Part shown: positions 17,279 through 25,133 of the stretch, piece by piece
Layout of the letters: the number at the start of each line of letters is the position of its first letter
How positions within the stretch are numbered: the stretch's first letter is position 1
The notes under the pieces: model-generated
Database searches by the model: none
What the model saw: only the letters and a program-made list of their open reading frames with translations
Told to the model about the DNA's origin: nothing
Made by a program: the position numbers and the translations under genes
Assembly (NCBI RefSeq): GCF_037646455.1
Contig: NZ_JBBIXN010000004.1
Span: 124,001-188,000 of the forward strand
Reading direction: 5' to 3'
Length of the DNA: 64,000 nucleotides
DNA from: Draconibacterium mangrovi_A
Lineage (GTDB): Bacteria; Bacteroidota; Bacteroidia; Bacteroidales; Prolixibacteraceae

Positions 17279-17313
17279 CTCCAGGCGTCCGACTTCTGAC
17301 TTCCAGCTTTTCA
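17279..17313 (+). repeat. 7-nt tandem repeat array directly upstream of the phosphodiesterase gene
   Basis: On the plus strand five units in exact phase read CTCCAGG, CGTCCGA, CTTCTGA, CTTCCAG, CTTTTCA, then two bases (TT) and the ATG at 17316. It mirrors the array in front of sixA, with the same spacing to the start codon. Confidence 0.6.
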
Positions 17314-17315
17314 TT

Positions 17316-17831
17316 ATGAAGAAAATCGGACTTTTATCAGATACTCACGGATTTATTCCTGAACGCGTATTTACGTTTTTCGAAAATGTGGATGAAATCT
17401 GGCATGCCGGCGATTTTGGAAATCTTGAAACGGCCGATCAATTGGCTGCTTTTAAACCGCTAAAAGGTGTTTACGGGAATATCGATGATCACAAAGTTCG
17501 AACAGTATATCCGTTACACCAGCGTTTTAAGTGTGAAGAGGTAGATGTTTGGATGACGCACATTGGCGGTTATCCGGGGCGTTACGAGCGCTACGTAAAA
17601 CCGGATATCTACCGGAATCCTCCCGATCTTTTTATTAGCGGACATTCGCACATTTTGAAAGTGATCTTTGATAAAAAACTGAATTTCCTTCACATGAATC
17701 CAGGAGCAGCAGGCTACAAAGGATTTCATAAAATGTGTACCGCTTTGCGTTTTGTAATCGACGGGAAGAATATCAGAGATTTGGAGATTTGGGAAATGGA
17801 AAGAAGTCAGATTTTCAACAGCGGTGATTAA
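17316..17831 (+). CDS. YfcE/MJ0936-type metallophosphoesterase
   Basis: This 171-residue protein carries all metal-binding motifs of the small calcineurin-like phosphodiesterases: SDTHG (8-12), HAGDFGN, YGNIDD, MTHIGG, SGHSH and NPGAAG. Such enzymes hydrolyse phosphodiesters, often tested on artificial substrates, and the natural substrate here is unknown. The stop codon overlaps that of the convergent TPR gene (17828-17831). A 7-nt repeat array lies immediately upstream of the start. Confidence 0.92.
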   Translation: MKKIGLLSDTHGFIPERVFTFFENVDEIWHAGDFGNLETADQLAAFKPLKGVYGNIDDHKVRTVYPLHQRFKCEEVDVWMTHIGGYPGRYERYVKPDIYRNPPDLFISGHSHILKVIFDKKLNFLHMNPGAAGYKGFHKMCTALRFVIDGKNIRDLEIWEMERSQIFNSGD

Positions 17832-19516
17832 ACTTCAAATTCTTCCCATTCCTTCTTGACTGTTTTTAAAAGCTTTTTAAAACTTGGTTCATTTCGAATG
17901 TTTTCAAGTAAGGGATCATGTTTTGCAATCAAGGGGTAGTTGATCATACCTTTCTCGTGTAATCTTTCGATATATTTTATTGCTAATTCTTTTTCATTCA
18001 TAACAGCATAATAACCAGCGATGAACCAGGCCAATGCAAAATCTTCCCAAGCCATTTTCAACATGCTTTCAGTGAGATATTCGAGCGCTTCATTTTTCCT
18101 GCCATTGTATGCGTGATACATTACCATTAGCAATCCCTGGAAAAATCCGGGGTCATTTTTCCACTGTTCACTGGCATAGTCTGCCGCTTGATTATTTTGG
18201 GTTAATATCAGTAATTGGCCTTTGTACCAGATTGAAAGAATATTATTAGGCTCTATTTTTATGGACTTTTCAATATAATTGAGCGCTTTTTCGTGTTCAC
18301 CCTTAAGCCAATGATAAAATGCGGGTAATATTAAATTAATAGAAGTCAAAGGATCAATCTCCAAAAGTTTTTCGAAAACCGATTTTGCTTTTTCCGGTTG
18401 ACCAAAATGAAAGAGTTGAATAAAACAATACCACATGAGTGTTTCGGGTCTGGTTGGATTAATCTCCATGGCTTTTTTAAAATCGTTAAAAGCGGTGATA
18501 GCATTTTCCCTTTTTAATTTCATGAGGCCCGAAAGAAGAAAACCTTCGGCTGAGTCGGGCTGCATTTCAAATATTTTTCTTAGATACTCCTCTGTTTTAT
18601 TCAAATTATCAGGATCCATATCAATTCCTGAATCATATAACTGAAAGTAAACTTGTCCCAAACCTGTGTACAACAATACATGAGGGCCGTAAAGATCAAG
18701 GCCATATCTTAAGTTTCTTTCTGCACTTTTCAGAGCCTCTTCTGTATATTTATATAAATCGGGTCTTGATTTCAAATAGCATTCGTAAACATGGATATTG
18801 TCCACTTTGTTATCCATGATTTTTTCCAGTTCTCCGGATTGCAGCTTCCCTTTTAATGATTCGGACACCGAGCGTGAAACTTTCTCCTGAATATCAAAAA
18901 TATCGTCCAATTTTCCGGTATATTTTTCAGCCCATACATGTGTATCCGATTGTGCATCGATCAACTGGGCAACAATCCGCAGATCATTCCCTGATTTTCG
19001 AACGCTGCCTTCCAACACATACTTTACGTTAACTTTACTTGCTATTTTCTTTAAGGTTTGCTTCGATCCTTTAAAGGTCATTGCTGAACTTCTGGAAATT
19101 ACCAGCAGGTCTTTTATATACGATAAGTCGGTGATAATTTCTTCAGTTAATCCATCGCTGAAATATTCCTGCTCAGGATCGGAACTTATGTTTTCAAACG
19201 GCAGTACTATGATTGATTTTTCGGGAACTTGTTTGTTTGATTCTATCCCATCTTTCGGGACTTCGGGTTCTGTTACCGAAATTCCTTTTGAGGAAACATC
19301 GAAAATCCAGGAGAAGATTGCTGCAATTATAAATCCTACTACCAGTAAAATAATAACTAAAAGCATTGTAAATTCTGGAAGATTGAGATCATCTTCCAGA
19401 ATATCAATAAGCTGAATAACGATAAATGCTATCGGAGCATATATAATTATTACTTGTATAACTTTCCGTCGTTTTAGTTCGTGCCAGAATTTTGTTAAGC
19501 GGTTTTGATTGGCCAT
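17828..19516 (-). CDS. Membrane-anchored TolB-like/TPR protein
   Basis: This 562-residue protein has three parts. Two hydrophobic helices lie near residues 19-40 and 47-72. A TolB-N/FlgO-like domain (about 97-225) has the signature SIIVLPFENISSDPEQEYFSD and EGSVRKSGNDLRIVAQLID, as found in adenylate-cyclase-associated TPR proteins. Several tetratricopeptide repeats run from about 260 to the end. No cyclase catalytic domain is present. The family probably acts as a protein-interaction scaffold at the membrane. It overlaps the convergent upstream gene by 4 bp. Confidence 0.85.
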   Translation of the reverse strand: MANQNRLTKFWHELKRRKVIQVIIIYAPIAFIVIQLIDILEDDLNLPEFTMLLVIILLVVGFIIAAIFSWIFDVSSKGISVTEPEVPKDGIESNKQVPEKSIIVLPFENISSDPEQEYFSDGLTEEIITDLSYIKDLLVISRSSAMTFKGSKQTLKKIASKVNVKYVLEGSVRKSGNDLRIVAQLIDAQSDTHVWAEKYTGKLDDIFDIQEKVSRSVSESLKGKLQSGELEKIMDNKVDNIHVYECYLKSRPDLYKYTEEALKSAERNLRYGLDLYGPHVLLYTGLGQVYFQLYDSGIDMDPDNLNKTEEYLRKIFEMQPDSAEGFLLSGLMKLKRENAITAFNDFKKAMEINPTRPETLMWYCFIQLFHFGQPEKAKSVFEKLLEIDPLTSINLILPAFYHWLKGEHEKALNYIEKSIKIEPNNILSIWYKGQLLILTQNNQAADYASEQWKNDPGFFQGLLMVMYHAYNGRKNEALEYLTESMLKMAWEDFALAWFIAGYYAVMNEKELAIKYIERLHEKGMINYPLIAKHDPLLENIRNEPSFKKLLKTVKKEWEEFEV

Positions 19517-19617
19517 TAATTCAAGGTTTCAGCACTTTTAAAGTTAATACATATATGACTTAAATCCAACCGGCTGCAAAGAGTGAAACTCAGTAGTAAA
19601 GTTTGGTTTTAAGCTGA

Positions 19618-20457
19618 TTATACTTTCAGAAATGTGTATGCTACCCAATTATTCTTGACCGTGTATCCGACATCTTTTAATCCCAGGCTCTCGGCTTTTT
19701 CTTTAATAGCCGGAATATCTTCACTGTAAAAACCGCTCATAATAAGTGTTCCTCCTTCATTTAAAACATGGTTATAAGCGGGCATATCGTTCAGGAGTAC
19801 ATTTCGCTGAATGTTTGCCAGGATCAGATCGAAATTATTGTCGCTCAGTAAACCGGCATCACCCAGTTTTACATCGATGTTGAAGATTTTATTGAGTTTT
19901 GTATTTCCAAGAGTTCCGTCGAACGACCACTGATCGATATCTATAGCGGTAATCTTTTTGGCTCCTTTCATGGAGCAAAGGATTCCCAGTATTCCGGTTC
20001 CGCAGCCCATGTCGAGCACTTGCTTTCCTGTTAAATCCGATTTCAGAATGTGTTCCAGCATTAAACTGGTAGTTTCATGATTACCGGTACCAAAAGCCAT
20101 ATTGGGTTCAATAACAATCTCATACTTCAGGTGCGGAAACTCTTTATGAAACGGCGCCCTAACCACGCATTCATCGGCAACTACCAAAGGTTTGAAGTAG
20201 TTCTTTTCCCATTCTTCATTCCAGTTGCGGTCGGCAATCAATTCCGATTTCACACTGAACGAAAAATCTTCGGAGAACTCATCGAGTACTGCATTTAGTT
20301 CTCCTTTCTGATAAAGGTTTAGCGGAACATAAGCCTCCACTCCGTTGGTGATGTCGACAAAACTGTCGAAGCCGATATCGGCAAGTTGAGCTGTAATAAT
20401 ATCGCGCAACCATTCCTGGTAAGGCGAGATGACAATGGTAATTTTTTTATACTCCAT
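19618..20457 (-). CDS. prmA: Ribosomal protein L11 methyltransferase
   Basis: PrmA trimethylates ribosomal protein L11. The 279-residue protein has an N-terminal substrate-recognition domain (1-90) and a Rossmann methyltransferase domain. The SAM loop is VLDMGCGTGILGI, and the active-site segment NIQRNVLLNDMP matches the NILANPL region of homologues. AFGTGNHETTSLM is the PrmA hallmark. It follows tpiA, but a strong terminator sits only 7 bp before its start codon, so read-through or another promoter must feed it. Confidence 0.93.
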   Translation of the reverse strand: MEYKKITIVISPYQEWLRDIITAQLADIGFDSFVDITNGVEAYVPLNLYQKGELNAVLDEFSEDFSFSVKSELIADRNWNEEWEKNYFKPLVVADECVVRAPFHKEFPHLKYEIVIEPNMAFGTGNHETTSLMLEHILKSDLTGKQVLDMGCGTGILGILCSMKGAKKITAIDIDQWSFDGTLGNTKLNKIFNIDVKLGDAGLLSDNNFDLILANIQRNVLLNDMPAYNHVLNEGGTLIMSGFYSEDIPAIKEKAESLGLKDVGYTVKNNWVAYTFLKV

Positions 20458-20463
20458 ATTTTA

Positions 20464-20497
20464 ACACAAAAAAAGTCACTCAAAACTGAGTGACTTT
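20464..20497 (-). terminator. Strong intrinsic terminator between tpiA and prmA
   Basis: A perfect 11-bp stem (AAAGTCACTCA with TGAGTGACTTT, AAAC loop) is followed on the minus strand by seven T residues. It lies 30 bp after tpiA and ends 7 bp before the prmA ATG. Confidence 0.8.
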
Positions 20498-20526
20498 ACG
20501 TAAAGTAATATGTAAAGTTATATTTT

Positions 20527-21285
20527 TTAGAAACCGTTGATGATTCCGAGGAAATCTTCAGCTTTCAGCGAAGCTCCACCGATCAATCCACCGTCAACAT
20601 CTTTGTTGGCAAAAAGTTCGTTTGCGTTGCTTGGTTTGCAGCTACCTCCGTAAAGGATTGAAGTTCCTTCAGCAACCTCTTCACCAAATTTGGCCGCAAT
20701 GGCAGCACGAATGTTGGCGTGCATGTCCTGAGCTTGATCAGAGCTGGCAGTAACACCGGTACCTATGGCCCAGATTGGTTCGTAGGCGATAACTAATTTT
20801 TTAAAGTCGTCGGCTGAAAGCTGGAAAACAGTTTCTTCCAGTTGCTTTACAACAAATTCGTTGTGCGTTCCGGCTTCGCGGATATCCAAGGCTTCACCGC
20901 AGCAGTAAATCGGAGTCAGACCGTTTTCAAGTGCCAAGGCCACTTTCTTGTTCAGGATCTCGCTGGTTTCGCCATAATATTCACGACGCTCAGAGTGACC
21001 AAGAATTACGAATTCAGCACCGGTAGATTTTACCATTTCAGCAGAAACTTCGCCGGTAAAAGCACCTTTAGCTTCGGCAGCACAGTTTTGTGCAGAAATA
21101 CCAATTCTTTCGGTGTTAACCGATTCAACAACTTTTGTAATGTGAGTAAAAGGTGTTCCAAGAACAACTACAACATCGTCGGCACCTTCTTTGGCTACCA
21201 ATGTATCAACGGCTTTTGCCAATTCAACACCTTCCTGAACGGTTGTGTTGCATTTCCAGTTGCCGGCAACTATTTTTTGTCTCAT
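20527..21285 (-). CDS. tpiA: Triosephosphate isomerase
   Basis: TpiA interconverts dihydroxyacetone phosphate and glyceraldehyde 3-phosphate. The 252-residue protein holds N9 and K11 (GNWKCN), the catalytic H97 (VILGHSERRE), the catalytic E169 (VIAYEPIWAIGTG) and the phosphate loop GGSCKPSNA. It has a well-formed promoter upstream and a strong terminator downstream, so it is probably a one-gene unit. Its position beside the BT_3928 and DUF1599 genes is a common Bacteroidota arrangement as I recall it. Confidence 0.97.
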   Translation of the reverse strand: MRQKIVAGNWKCNTTVQEGVELAKAVDTLVAKEGADDVVVVLGTPFTHITKVVESVNTERIGISAQNCAAEAKGAFTGEVSAEMVKSTGAEFVILGHSERREYYGETSEILNKKVALALENGLTPIYCCGEALDIREAGTHNEFVVKQLEETVFQLSADDFKKLVIAYEPIWAIGTGVTASSDQAQDMHANIRAAIAAKFGEEVAEGTSILYGGSCKPSNANELFANKDVDGGLIGGASLKAEDFLGIINGF

Positions 21286-21329
21286 CTTATTGTAATTTAA
21301 TTTATTAGATTAGAATTTTAAAACCGATA

Positions 21330-21361
21330 CAAATGTAACAGCTTAATCGATAAGAGTCAAC
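21330..21361 (-). promoter_or_regulatory. Promoter of tpiA
   Basis: On the minus strand GTTG (21358-21361) is followed after 20 nt by TACATTTG (21330-21337), a match to the Bacteroidota -33/-7 consensus. It lies about 45 nt before the tpiA start codon. Confidence 0.5.
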
Positions 21362-21406
21362 TCCATTTTTAACAGCGGGGGACAATTAACTATTTATTTA
21401 CTATCA

Positions 21407-21441
21407 GTTGTGGGCTGAGAGCTGTGCACTACGAGCTTTTC
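21407..21441. repeat. 7-nt phased repeat array after the BT_3928 gene
   Basis: Five units in exact phase: GTTGTGG, GCTGAGA, GCTGTGC, ACTACGA, GCTTTTC. The array lies 30 bp beyond the BT_3928 stop codon. Confidence 0.5.
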
Positions 21442-21470
21442 CTAAGTTTAGCGTTTTGATAAAGTTGTAC

Positions 21471-22604
21471 TCACTCACTCATAAATTCCTGTTGAAATTC
21501 CTCCGGAGTTGGAATATCGTTATAATGCCATTTCCCGATGATGGTTCCGTCTTTTATTGCAATCAATCCCGGATTGGAACGGATCATTGTTTTTAAAGTG
21601 ATCTCGTCGCAATTAAAGAACTCATAATTGCATTGATTAGCGTCGGCAAATGCCTGCGCTTCATCGGGCAGGGTCGATGTCAGACAAATAAACGAATAGC
21701 CGTTTCCGGATGCCCATCCCGACAAGGTATTTATTTTGCTTTGCTCTTCGGTGTTAGTTTCGTGCAGATCGTAAGCGACCAGCATAAACACATAATTTTC
21801 ATCGTAAATAAAAAAGTCGATGATGTTTTCACCCTCGGGTGTTTCAACCCTGAAATCGTGAATCGGTGGTACGTAACCTTCCTGGATTAGGTTCGATTCC
21901 ATGTCATTAAATTCCCAGTTCACTGTATCCTGCCAGGGATAATTTTCCTCACTAAATTTCTTGATTTTACCTGTATTTTTATTCTTGTAGTAAAAAATAT
22001 TCTCGTACACATCCTGTTGAGCATCGTCGGGATAACTCATCGCATCCGGAATATTTGTTCCCACTTTGTAAGGTCTGAAATCAAATATAGGCAAGTGATT
22101 ATACGAGTAATAAACAATTCCAAAATACACCACAAATGTGATCAGGCTAAGCGTGAGCGGCACCTTTGTTTTTACCTGGTCGGCAAACCATTTTCGGTTA
22201 GCAAAAACAACAATAGCTAATGTAATAAAAATCAGGTTTTTATAGAAAGTTGCCCAGTTCGATATGACCAGAGCGTCGCCAAAACAACCACAGTCGGTTA
22301 CCGGATTTGTAATGGCGATCCACAAGGTGAGTGGCGTGAAAAAGGCCATAAAAAGTAATCCCAGCCATGAGAAAAAGCGCATTCGCCAATTAAACAGAAA
22401 GGCTACACCAATGGCAAATTCGGCAAAGGATAAAATTATGCCCAGCGGAAAAGCAGTCCACACCAGTGCATCCAATCCCATGGCATGGAAGTAATCGGTA
22501 AATTTGTAGGCCGATCCCCACGGATCAATTCCTTTTACAAAACCGGAAAATATAAATACAAGTCCGAACAGAATTCGGGCTAGGTGTTTTAAAACTCTGA
22601 TCAT
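21471..22604 (-). CDS. BT_3928 family protein (DoxX-like membrane domain plus thioredoxin-like domain)
   Basis: This 377-residue protein has a four-helix DoxX/MauE-like membrane domain (about 1-135) with a C-x-C-F motif (DCGCFGDAL), a fifth helix near 150-170, and a soluble C-terminal half. That half (about 255-370) has the thioredoxin-fold pattern but no CxxC. It overlaps the DUF1599 gene by 4 bp. The family is Bacteroidota-restricted as far as I know, and a redox or electron-transfer role is inferred from the domains. Confidence 0.88.
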   Translation of the reverse strand: MIRVLKHLARILFGLVFIFSGFVKGIDPWGSAYKFTDYFHAMGLDALVWTAFPLGIILSFAEFAIGVAFLFNWRMRFFSWLGLLFMAFFTPLTLWIAITNPVTDCGCFGDALVISNWATFYKNLIFITLAIVVFANRKWFADQVKTKVPLTLSLITFVVYFGIVYYSYNHLPIFDFRPYKVGTNIPDAMSYPDDAQQDVYENIFYYKNKNTGKIKKFSEENYPWQDTVNWEFNDMESNLIQEGYVPPIHDFRVETPEGENIIDFFIYDENYVFMLVAYDLHETNTEEQSKINTLSGWASGNGYSFICLTSTLPDEAQAFADANQCNYEFFNCDEITLKTMIRSNPGLIAIKDGTIIGKWHYNDIPTPEEFQQEFMSE

Positions 22605-23155
22605 AGGGTTGTTTCTTCGATTTCGAATTCAATTTTAATCATGGCAAACACGGCGTAGTTGATCATGTCCATGTAGTTGGCATCAATACCTTCCGAAACC
22701 AGTGTTTTACCTGCATTATCTTCAATCTGTTTGGTGCGTTTAATTTTCATAAGAATGAGGTCGGTGTAGGAACTGATACGCATGTTCCGCCAGGCTTCTC
22801 CGTAGTCGTGATTTTTGTCCATCATCAATTTTTTAGTCTGAAGGAAATATTTGTCGTAAAGTTCCATGGTCTGGTTGTCCGTCAGTTCTTCGTCCGAAGG
22901 CCCCAGTTCCAGTTGAATAAGCCCCATTATGCAATAGTTTATAATTCCGATAAATTCAGGACGAATGCCTTCATCCACCTTCGAAACTCCTTTTTCTTCA
23001 ATGCTTCTTATGCGTTGGGCTTTGATGTAGATCTGATCAGTAAGCGATTGCGGGCGCAATATTCGCCAGGCTTTTCCGTAGTCTTTCATTTTCTTTTCAA
23101 ACAGATTCCTACAAGTCGAAATCACCTGGTCGTATTGTTGGTTTGTTTTCTCCAT
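22601..23155 (-). CDS. DUF1599 (nucleotide modification associated domain 1) protein, duplicated
   Basis: This 184-residue protein contains two copies of the same roughly 80-residue module. Copy one has KKMKDYGKAWRILRPQSLTD and a later IINYCIMGLIQLEL. Copy two has DKNHDYGEAWRNMRISSYTD and a later MINYAVFAMIKIEF. The family is annotated as nucleotide-modification associated, and its biochemical role is not established. I chose the ATG at 23155 (MEKTNQQYDQV) over an upstream frame that begins with non-conserved residues. It is translationally coupled to the BT_3928 gene and divergent from folP. Confidence 0.85.
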   Translation of the reverse strand: MEKTNQQYDQVISTCRNLFEKKMKDYGKAWRILRPQSLTDQIYIKAQRIRSIEEKGVSKVDEGIRPEFIGIINYCIMGLIQLELGPSDEELTDNQTMELYDKYFLQTKKLMMDKNHDYGEAWRNMRISSYTDLILMKIKRTKQIEDNAGKTLVSEGIDANYMDMINYAVFAMIKIEFEIEETTL

Positions 23156-23180
23156 GAATGATTTTGTTGTCACTGCATTA

Positions 23181-23207
23181 AAAAACAACACCAAAACGGG
23201 TGCTGTC
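23181..23207 (-). promoter_or_regulatory. Terminator-like hairpin in the leader of the DUF1599 gene
   Basis: On the minus strand ACAGCACC pairs with GGTGTTGT (one G-U pair), loop of six, then TTTTTTAA. The structure lies about 26 nt before the start codon, so it could attenuate the DUF1599-BT_3928 unit. The plus-strand version has an A-C mismatch, which supports the minus orientation. Confidence 0.35.
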
Positions 23208-23276
23208 TTCGGTTATACCATTGCTAAATTGCTGGATAAAAGTATTAAAAATTAAGCATATTGAATTCTTTTATTT

Positions 23277-23307
23277 TACTTTTGTACTTAACAACTTGTT
23301 ACAAGTT
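23277..23307 (+). promoter_or_regulatory. folP promoter element and palindrome
   Basis: TACTTTTG at 23277-23284 fits the Bacteroidota -7 box, although no clear TTTG lies 19 nt upstream. Just after the expected start of transcription, AACTTGT and ACAAGTT (23293-23307) form a palindrome around a single T, a possible operator. Confidence 0.35.
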
Positions 23308-23342
23308 CTTAATAATTTGTTAAACATAAAAGCTTTAAACTG

Positions 23343-24221
23343 ATGTTGATTACACAGTCGGCAGGCAAATTCCTTAAACGTAAAAGTTCGCTGCAAATTG
23401 GTGATGACCAGATCGATCTTTCTATTCCTGTAGTTATGGGAATCGTAAACGTTACGCCTGATTCGTTTTACGATGGTGGAAAAATGGAAGATGAAGCGAA
23501 CATGTTGAAAGCCGTTGAGACCATGATTGCTGATGGCGTTACCATTGTTGATGTTGGGGCGGTTTCTACCCGCCCGGGTGCCGATAGTGTATCAACAAAA
23601 GAAGAATTAGCCCGGTTATTGCCTGCCGTGCAGGCCATTCGAAAAGAGTTTCCCGACGTGGCTTTGTCGGTCGATACTTTTCGTTCGTGGGTAGCCGTGC
23701 GTGTAATCGATGAGGTAGGAGCTATCATAGTTAACGATATTTCCGGTGGAACGCTGGATTCGAAGATGTTTGAAACAGTTGGCAGATTGCAGGTGCCATA
23801 CATTCTTTCGCACATTAAAGGAACACCGCAAACCATGCAGGACGATCCTTATTACGACGATATTATCAAGGATATTTCATCCTATTTCGCGGAAAAGGTA
23901 AAACGTTTAACCAAATTAGGCGTGCAGGATGTGGTCATCGATCCCGGTTTTGGTTTCGGAAAAACATTGGATCACAATTACGAATTGCTGAACCGACTCG
24001 ATTCTTTTAAAGTTTTTCAGTTACCGGTAATGGCCGGTTTAAGTCGAAAATCGATGATCTGGCAGGCACTTGATATCGAGGCGAAAGACGCACTTAACGG
24101 AACGAGTGTGGCAAATACGATGGCTTTGCTCGGAGGGGCCGACATCTTGCGGGTTCACGATGTAAAAGAAGCCGTGGAGGCCGTAAAGATCTTCTGTGAA
24201 ATTAAAGCAAGCATTAAATGA
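23343..24221 (+). CDS. folP: Dihydropteroate synthase
   Basis: FolP condenses p-aminobenzoate with 7,8-dihydropterin pyrophosphate to form dihydropteroate in folate synthesis, and is the target of sulfonamides. The 292-residue TIM-barrel protein has the signatures MGIVNVTPDSFYDGG (first loop), VDVGAVSTRPGAD, and DPGFGFGKTLDHN. Its end overlaps cdaA by 4 bp, so the pair is one operon. The start was taken at the first ATG after the palindrome. Confidence 0.96.
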   Translation: MLITQSAGKFLKRKSSLQIGDDQIDLSIPVVMGIVNVTPDSFYDGGKMEDEANMLKAVETMIADGVTIVDVGAVSTRPGADSVSTKEELARLLPAVQAIRKEFPDVALSVDTFRSWVAVRVIDEVGAIIVNDISGGTLDSKMFETVGRLQVPYILSHIKGTPQTMQDDPYYDDIIKDISSYFAEKVKRLTKLGVQDVVIDPGFGFGKTLDHNYELLNRLDSFKVFQLPVMAGLSRKSMIWQALDIEAKDALNGTSVANTMALLGGADILRVHDVKEAVEAVKIFCEIKASIK

Positions 24222-25009
24222 TAAGTGCATTTATTACCATACGATTTCTCGATATCCTGGATATTTTGCTGGTAGCTATTTTGCTGTATCAACTTTACCG
24301 GCTTATCCAGGGAACCGTTGCCTTTAACATCGTAATAGGTCTTTTCTCGTTTTACCTGCTTTGGTTGATTGTAAAAGCGCTCAACATGGAGTTGCTGGGG
24401 TCAATTATGGGTCAATTTATCGGGGTCGGAGTGTTGGCGCTCATCGTGGTTTTCCATCCTGAAATCCGTAAGTTTCTGGTATTTATTGGCACCAATTACA
24501 ACATGAACCGTGTACTTCACCTTGATAAACTTTTTGGAACAGGAAAAGGCAGGACGATAGAAGAAGAACACATTGAAGAGATTGCCGGTGCCTGCGAGGT
24601 GTTGGCAAAATCAAAAACAGGGGCACTGATTGTTGTTGCTGAAAATAACGAATTACGCGAACAGGTGAATACCGGCGAATTAATTAATTCAAGTATTTCT
24701 TCCACCCTTATCCGAACCATCTTTTTTAAGAATTCTCCGCTACACGACGGAGCGATTATTATCCGAGATGATAAAATTGTAGCAGCGGGTTGTATTCTTC
24801 CCTTAACTCAAAAGCCTCTCGATCAGGCACTTGGTTTGCGTCACCGTGCAGCAGTAGGACTGTCGGAGAACACTGATGCACTGATAATTGTGGTGTCGGA
24901 AGAAAGAGGAAGCATTTCAGTGGCACATAAAGGCGAGATTAAACGCCGCGTTTCCAAAGATTCGCTGATCCAGATCCTGCAGGAGAACCTCAATTCAGAA
25001 ATGGCATAG
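24218..25009 (+). CDS. cdaA: Diadenylate cyclase CdaA
   Basis: CdaA makes cyclic di-AMP from two ATP. That second messenger controls potassium and osmolyte balance in many bacteria. The 263-residue protein has three N-terminal membrane helices (about 1-80) and a DAC domain from about 110. The catalytic motifs are DGA (D177-A179 in SPLHDGAI) and RHR (R208-R210 in GLRHRAAVG). No CdaR or GlmM gene is adjacent. The partner is folP, as in many Bacteroidota. Confidence 0.95.
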   Translation: MISAFITIRFLDILDILLVAILLYQLYRLIQGTVAFNIVIGLFSFYLLWLIVKALNMELLGSIMGQFIGVGVLALIVVFHPEIRKFLVFIGTNYNMNRVLHLDKLFGTGKGRTIEEEHIEEIAGACEVLAKSKTGALIVVAENNELREQVNTGELINSSISSTLIRTIFFKNSPLHDGAIIIRDDKIVAAGCILPLTQKPLDQALGLRHRAAVGLSENTDALIIVVSEERGSISVAHKGEIKRRVSKDSLIQILQENLNSEMA

Positions 25010-25133
25010 GCTTTAGTTCGGTAAATTCAATCAATAACAAAACTATCTTAATATTGTGCTGAATTAAGTTCTAGCTCCTTCAAAACAAAAGCTTATTTAT
25101 AATTTTGTTGATGGAAATCATATAAGCGTTGAG

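Noticed and set aside
17122..17313. 7-nt repeat arrays as a CRISPR array
   Set aside because: Units are 7 nt without spacers and no cas genes are present.
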